From: Waddliaceae bacterium
GTDB taxonomy: Bacteria > Chlamydiota > Chlamydiia > Chlamydiales > GCA-2709385
Assembly: GCA_002709385.1 (NCBI GenBank)
Contig: PAQS01000019.1
Span: 1 to 64,000 of the forward strand
DNA: 64,000 nt
Direction: 5' to 3'
Shown one piece after another: positions 61,138-64,000 of this stretch. Every line of letters starts with the position of its first letter. Position 1 is the stretch's first letter. Made by a program: the position numbers and the translations under genes. The notes under the pieces are model-generated. The model worked only from the letters and a program-made list of their open reading frames with translations. It ran no database searches and was not told the origin of the DNA.

Positions 61138-63708
61138 ATGGGTAAATCATTAATTATTGTTGAGTCACCTACCAAAATCAAGACTCTAAAAAAGTTTCTT
61201 GGCGAAGATTATATTATTGAATCTTCGATTGGTCATATTCGCGATCTTCCTCAGCGAGAGTTTGGGATAGATTTAGAAGATGATTTTAATCCTAAGTACG
61301 AGATTCTTCCGGACAAGAAACAAGTTATTGATAATCTAGTAAAAGCTGCGAAGCAATGCGACACCGTTTATCTCTCTCCCGACCCTGACCGTGAAGGGGA
61401 AGCCATTGCTTGGCACATCGCGCATATTCTTCCAAAAGGAACAAATATTCAAAGAGCAAGTTTCAACTCTATTACTAAAGAGGTTGTTACTAAAGCTCTG
61501 GAAACCCCTCGAGCAATCAATGAAGCATTGGTTGCAGCGCAGCAAGCTCGTCGTCTTCTAGACCGCATCGTGGGTTATAAAATTTCTCCTATTTTGAATC
61601 GTCGTATTCAAAGAGGGCGAGATGGGGCCTTATCTGCTGGCCGTGTGCAATCTGTAGCTTTAAAGCTTGTTGTTGATCGTGAAGCTGAGATTGAAGCCTT
61701 CAATCCTGTAGAATACTGGAACATTAGTGCTGTGCTTCGTGATGTTCAAGATGATTCTACTTTCCGCACTCAGCTTTATTCTGTTGATGGCAAAAAAGTA
61801 GAAAAGGAAACGATTGAAGGAAAAGATGTATTTTTAATTCCGAATGAAGAGACAGCTAACGCTATTGTAGAGCGTCTGAAATCAGCGGCATTTGAAGTCA
61901 CACGAGTAGACCGCAAAGAGAAGAAAAGACGTCCTGTTCCTCCGTTCATTACTTCAACTCTTCAACAGGAAGCAAGCCGTCACTATCGCTTTTCTTCGTC
62001 AAAAACCATGAGTATTGCTCAAGGGCTTTATGAGGGTATTGACATGGGCAACGAAGGTACAGAAGGTTTGATTACCTACATGCGTACCGATTCTGTTCGC
62101 ATTGTACCGGAAGCGATTGAAGAGGTTCGTACGCATATTCAGACTGAATACGGACCACCATTCTTACCAAAAAAACCTAACGAATTCAGTACAAAGAAAA
62201 AAGCTCAAGACGCCCACGAAGCCATCCGCCCAACGAATTTAGAGCATCCTCCAGAAAAAATTAAATCTTTCCTTACACCAGATCAGTTCCGCCTTTATAG
62301 TTTGATTTGGAAGCGTTTTGTTTCTTCTCAAATGACAGACGCGATCTACGACACTGTGTCAGCTGATATCCAAACCGATACAGGCTTGCTTTTACGTGCC
62401 ACTGGATCGATCATCAAGTTCCAAGGTTTCCTTGCTGTTTATGAGGAAAAGAATGACGATGATGCAGGACCTGAAGAGTCGAAAATTCTTCCTCCTTTAG
62501 AAGTAGGTCAAAAACCAGAGCTACACGATATTGGAAGTGACCAAGCATTTACTCGTCCTCCTCCTCGCTTTACTGAAGCATCTCTTGTAAAAGAATTAGA
62601 AAAATCGGGTATAGGTCGTCCATCTACTTATGCTTCGATCATGAACAAAATTCAGAACCGTGAGTATACGACGAAAGAAGGGAACAGGCTTCAACCAACT
62701 GAGTTAGGCAAGGTCATTGCTGCCATGCTGGAGAATAGTTTTGCTGAAATCATGAATACCGATTTCACAGCTGGCATGGAAAATGAGTTAGAATTAATTG
62801 CTGAAGAAGGCAAAGAGTGGAAATCTGTTGTTCGTGAATTTTGGACAAAATTTCACCCTATGCTGGAAATAGCAGAGAAAGAGGCATTTGTTCCTAAGAT
62901 TGAGACAGATATTGATTGTCCCAAGTGTGGAGCTAAATTGCAAAAAGTTTGGTCGCGCTCAAAATACTTCTTTGGTTGCTCGCAATATCCAGACTGTGAC
63001 TATTCTGCACCAATTGAAGAGCTGACTTTTAATAAGGAAGATTACGCGGAAGATTTCAATTGGGATCAGAAATGTATTCTTTGTAACGCTGACATGGTGA
63101 TTCGCCATGGTCGTTACGGTGCTTTTTTAGGATGTAGCAAATATCCAGATTGCCGCGGCATTGTCAATATCCCTAAAAAAGGCGAAGAAGTCATCAATCC
63201 AGAAGACCTGCCACAATGTGTTGCAATAGGATGTGACGGTCGCTTGGTTGCGAGAAAGTCTCGTTTTGGTAAGACATTCTTCTCTTGCTCAACCTTTCCA
63301 GATTGCGACATCATCGTAAATAATTTAGATGACCTTGCAACAAAATATCCTAACCACCCTAAAACGGCTTACCAAAAGAAAACGAAAAGCACGAAAGGGA
63401 AAAAAGGAACAAAGGATAAAAAAGGCACTGCTAAGAAGAAACAAACACGCAAACCTCGTAAAATGCCTGAGCAAGAACTATCTCCAGAACTTGCTGCAGT
63501 CGTTGGTTCCAATAAAATGGACCGCCCTACTGTAATGAAAAAGGTATGGGAATACATTAAAGGAAACAACCTTCAAGATGAAAAAGATAAACGTATTATC
63601 AATCCAGATGAAGCGTTATCTAAAGTGTTTGGTTCCGATGATCCAGTCAAAATGTTTGCTATGACAGGAATGCTAAACAAGCATATCAAAAAATTAGGAG
63701 AAGGGTAG
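61138..63708 (+). CDS. topA: DNA topoisomerase I with C-terminal SWIB domain
   Basis: Relaxes negative supercoils. The TOPRIM domain starts KSLIIVESPTKIKTLKKFLG with SPDPDREGEAIAWH, and the catalytic Tyr314 is in GLITYMRTDSVRI. Three zinc-ribbon repeats follow (CPKCGAKL from ~593, CILCNADM from ~646, CVAIGCDG from ~694), then a Lys-rich linker (~741-775) and a SWIB domain (~778-853) with MDRPTVMKKVWEYIKGNNLQDE and MLNKHIKKL. The SWIB fusion is characteristic of Chlamydiota; the domain is otherwise eukaryotic and related to chromatin remodelling. 856 residues. It is preceded by a near-perfect promoter. Confidence 0.97.
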   Translation: MGKSLIIVESPTKIKTLKKFLGEDYIIESSIGHIRDLPQREFGIDLEDDFNPKYEILPDKKQVIDNLVKAAKQCDTVYLSPDPDREGEAIAWHIAHILPKGTNIQRASFNSITKEVVTKALETPRAINEALVAAQQARRLLDRIVGYKISPILNRRIQRGRDGALSAGRVQSVALKLVVDREAEIEAFNPVEYWNISAVLRDVQDDSTFRTQLYSVDGKKVEKETIEGKDVFLIPNEETANAIVERLKSAAFEVTRVDRKEKKRRPVPPFITSTLQQEASRHYRFSSSKTMSIAQGLYEGIDMGNEGTEGLITYMRTDSVRIVPEAIEEVRTHIQTEYGPPFLPKKPNEFSTKKKAQDAHEAIRPTNLEHPPEKIKSFLTPDQFRLYSLIWKRFVSSQMTDAIYDTVSADIQTDTGLLLRATGSIIKFQGFLAVYEEKNDDDAGPEESKILPPLEVGQKPELHDIGSDQAFTRPPPRFTEASLVKELEKSGIGRPSTYASIMNKIQNREYTTKEGNRLQPTELGKVIAAMLENSFAEIMNTDFTAGMENELELIAEEGKEWKSVVREFWTKFHPMLEIAEKEAFVPKIETDIDCPKCGAKLQKVWSRSKYFFGCSQYPDCDYSAPIEELTFNKEDYAEDFNWDQKCILCNADMVIRHGRYGAFLGCSKYPDCRGIVNIPKKGEEVINPEDLPQCVAIGCDGRLVARKSRFGKTFFSCSTFPDCDIIVNNLDDLATKYPNHPKTAYQKKTKSTKGKKGTKDKKGTAKKKQTRKPRKMPEQELSPELAAVVGSNKMDRPTVMKKVWEYIKGNNLQDEKDKRIINPDEALSKVFGSDDPVKMFAMTGMLNKHIKKLGEG

Positions 63709-63722
63709 GCTTAGGCCTACCC
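63703..63722 (+). terminator. hairpin at the topA stop codon
   Basis: GGGTAGGC (63703-63710) and GCCTACCC (63715-63722) with a TTAG loop. The stem contains the TAG stop. No T-run follows on the plus strand, so it may be a weak terminator. Confidence 0.5.
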
Positions 63723-63737
63723 AAACTCACCAAACTT

Positions 63738-64000
63738 GTGACAAATCATACTGTGCAAAATCCCCCTTCTATAGCAACATTCCTAAAAAATATTTTTGAG
63801 TTAAAAAAAAAACCATTAGATACTGATCAAGAAGTTCACTATGTTTTAGGTAATGAATCCGCAGATTTAGATTCCATCTCTTGCGCCATTGGAAGAGCGT
63901 ACCTCTTGCAAAATCGGAAAAATAACAAAAACATCTATTTGCCTATCATCAATATTCCTCGTGAAGATCTTGCTTTACGAAAAGATGCTAAACAACTCAT
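63738..64000 (+). CDS. PPX1/prune-type DHH phosphatase, 5' part only
   Basis: The frame from GTG 63738 is open to the window edge. It contains VLGNESADLDS, the N-terminal DHH-superfamily motif (with metal-binding Asp) and later IINIPREDLALRKDAKQL, which resembles eukaryotic exopolyphosphatase PPX1 and prune (VPVLNIPRxDFPLR). Polyphosphate or short-chain phosphates would be the substrate. The start is uncertain (a GTG at 63753 is also possible, no clear ribosome site). The gene continues beyond the window. Confidence 0.7.
   Translation, partial: MTNHTVQNPPSIATFLKNIFELKKKPLDTDQEVHYVLGNESADLDSISCAIGRAYLLQNRKNNKNIYLPIINIPREDLALRKDAKQL

Noticed and set aside
1-64000. CRISPR array, insertion sequence, prophage or integrated plasmid
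   Set aside because: No spaced direct repeats, transposase, integrase or phage structural genes were seen; the window reads as continuous core genome.

Overview
The window looks like core chromosome from a member of the phylum Chlamydiota outside the family Chlamydiaceae (a 'Chlamydia-like' or environmental lineage). The strongest pointer is a type IA topoisomerase with a C-terminal SWIB domain, a chlamydial hallmark. Gene blocks also match what I recall of Chlamydia trachomatis: rluB-like / gpmA / nifS-like / nifU / birA / rodA (CT720-CT726 region), dppD / dppF / DUF47 / pit (CT689-CT692), and metallophosphoesterase / glgC (CT488-CT489). Genes absent from Chlamydiaceae (carAB, bioB, a B12-dependent ribonucleotide reductase, sthA, system II cytochrome c assembly with ccoG, a bat operon) point to a metabolically richer relative. 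The DNA is AT-rich and densely coded. I see no insertion sequence, prophage, CRISPR array, rRNA or tRNA gene.

Layout. 0-4.6 kb: carAB on the minus strand behind a leader that looks like a classical attenuator (leader peptide plus hairpin and T9). 4.6-7.3 kb: an ArtJ-like lipoprotein, two proteins of unknown function and another lipoprotein, separated by strong hairpin terminators. 7.3-12.5 kb: ResB/CcsA cytochrome c assembly, a SafE-like membrane protein and CcoG. 12.7-26.9 kb: transhydrogenase SthA, then an oligopeptide ABC transporter. Its binding protein and two permeases (with unusually large inserted domains) are split from the two ATPases by a large membrane protein, a ZntB/CorA-type channel, and a PiT phosphate permease with its DUF47 partner. 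27-31.2 kb: an M16 protease and two secreted or anchored proteins.

31.2-41.2 kb: the CT720-CT726-like block (pseudouridine synthase, HD protein, biotin synthase, phosphoglycerate mutase, a NifS-like protein lacking its catalytic residues, a NifU with a degraded scaffold domain, biotin ligase, RodA). Between nifU and birA sits a three-gene islet: a signal-peptide-bearing homologue of the eukaryotic hydrolase MESH1, a protein with an N-terminal RING-like zinc finger, and a small protein under a near-consensus promoter. 41.3-47.8 kb: two small proteins, a glycoside hydrolase, GlgC, a metallophosphoesterase and a class II ribonucleotide reductase whose promoter is overlaid by two NrdR boxes. 48.4-57.9 kb: an acidic protein, then parB-batA-batB-batC-batD-batE on the minus strand. 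58.1-64 kb: a membrane TPR-like protein, a TPR protein between two intergenic regions with heavy potential RNA structure, DprA, TopA-SWIB, and the start of a PPX1/prune-type phosphatase running off the window.

The points most worth following are the carAB attenuator, the exported MESH1 / RING islet, the catalytically dead NifS paired with a degraded NifU, the bistable leader hairpin before the ZntB/CorA gene, the NrdR-overlaid promoter of nrdJ, and the two structured intergenic regions around the TPR gene near 59 kb. Everything was read by eye. No homology search or folding program was run.
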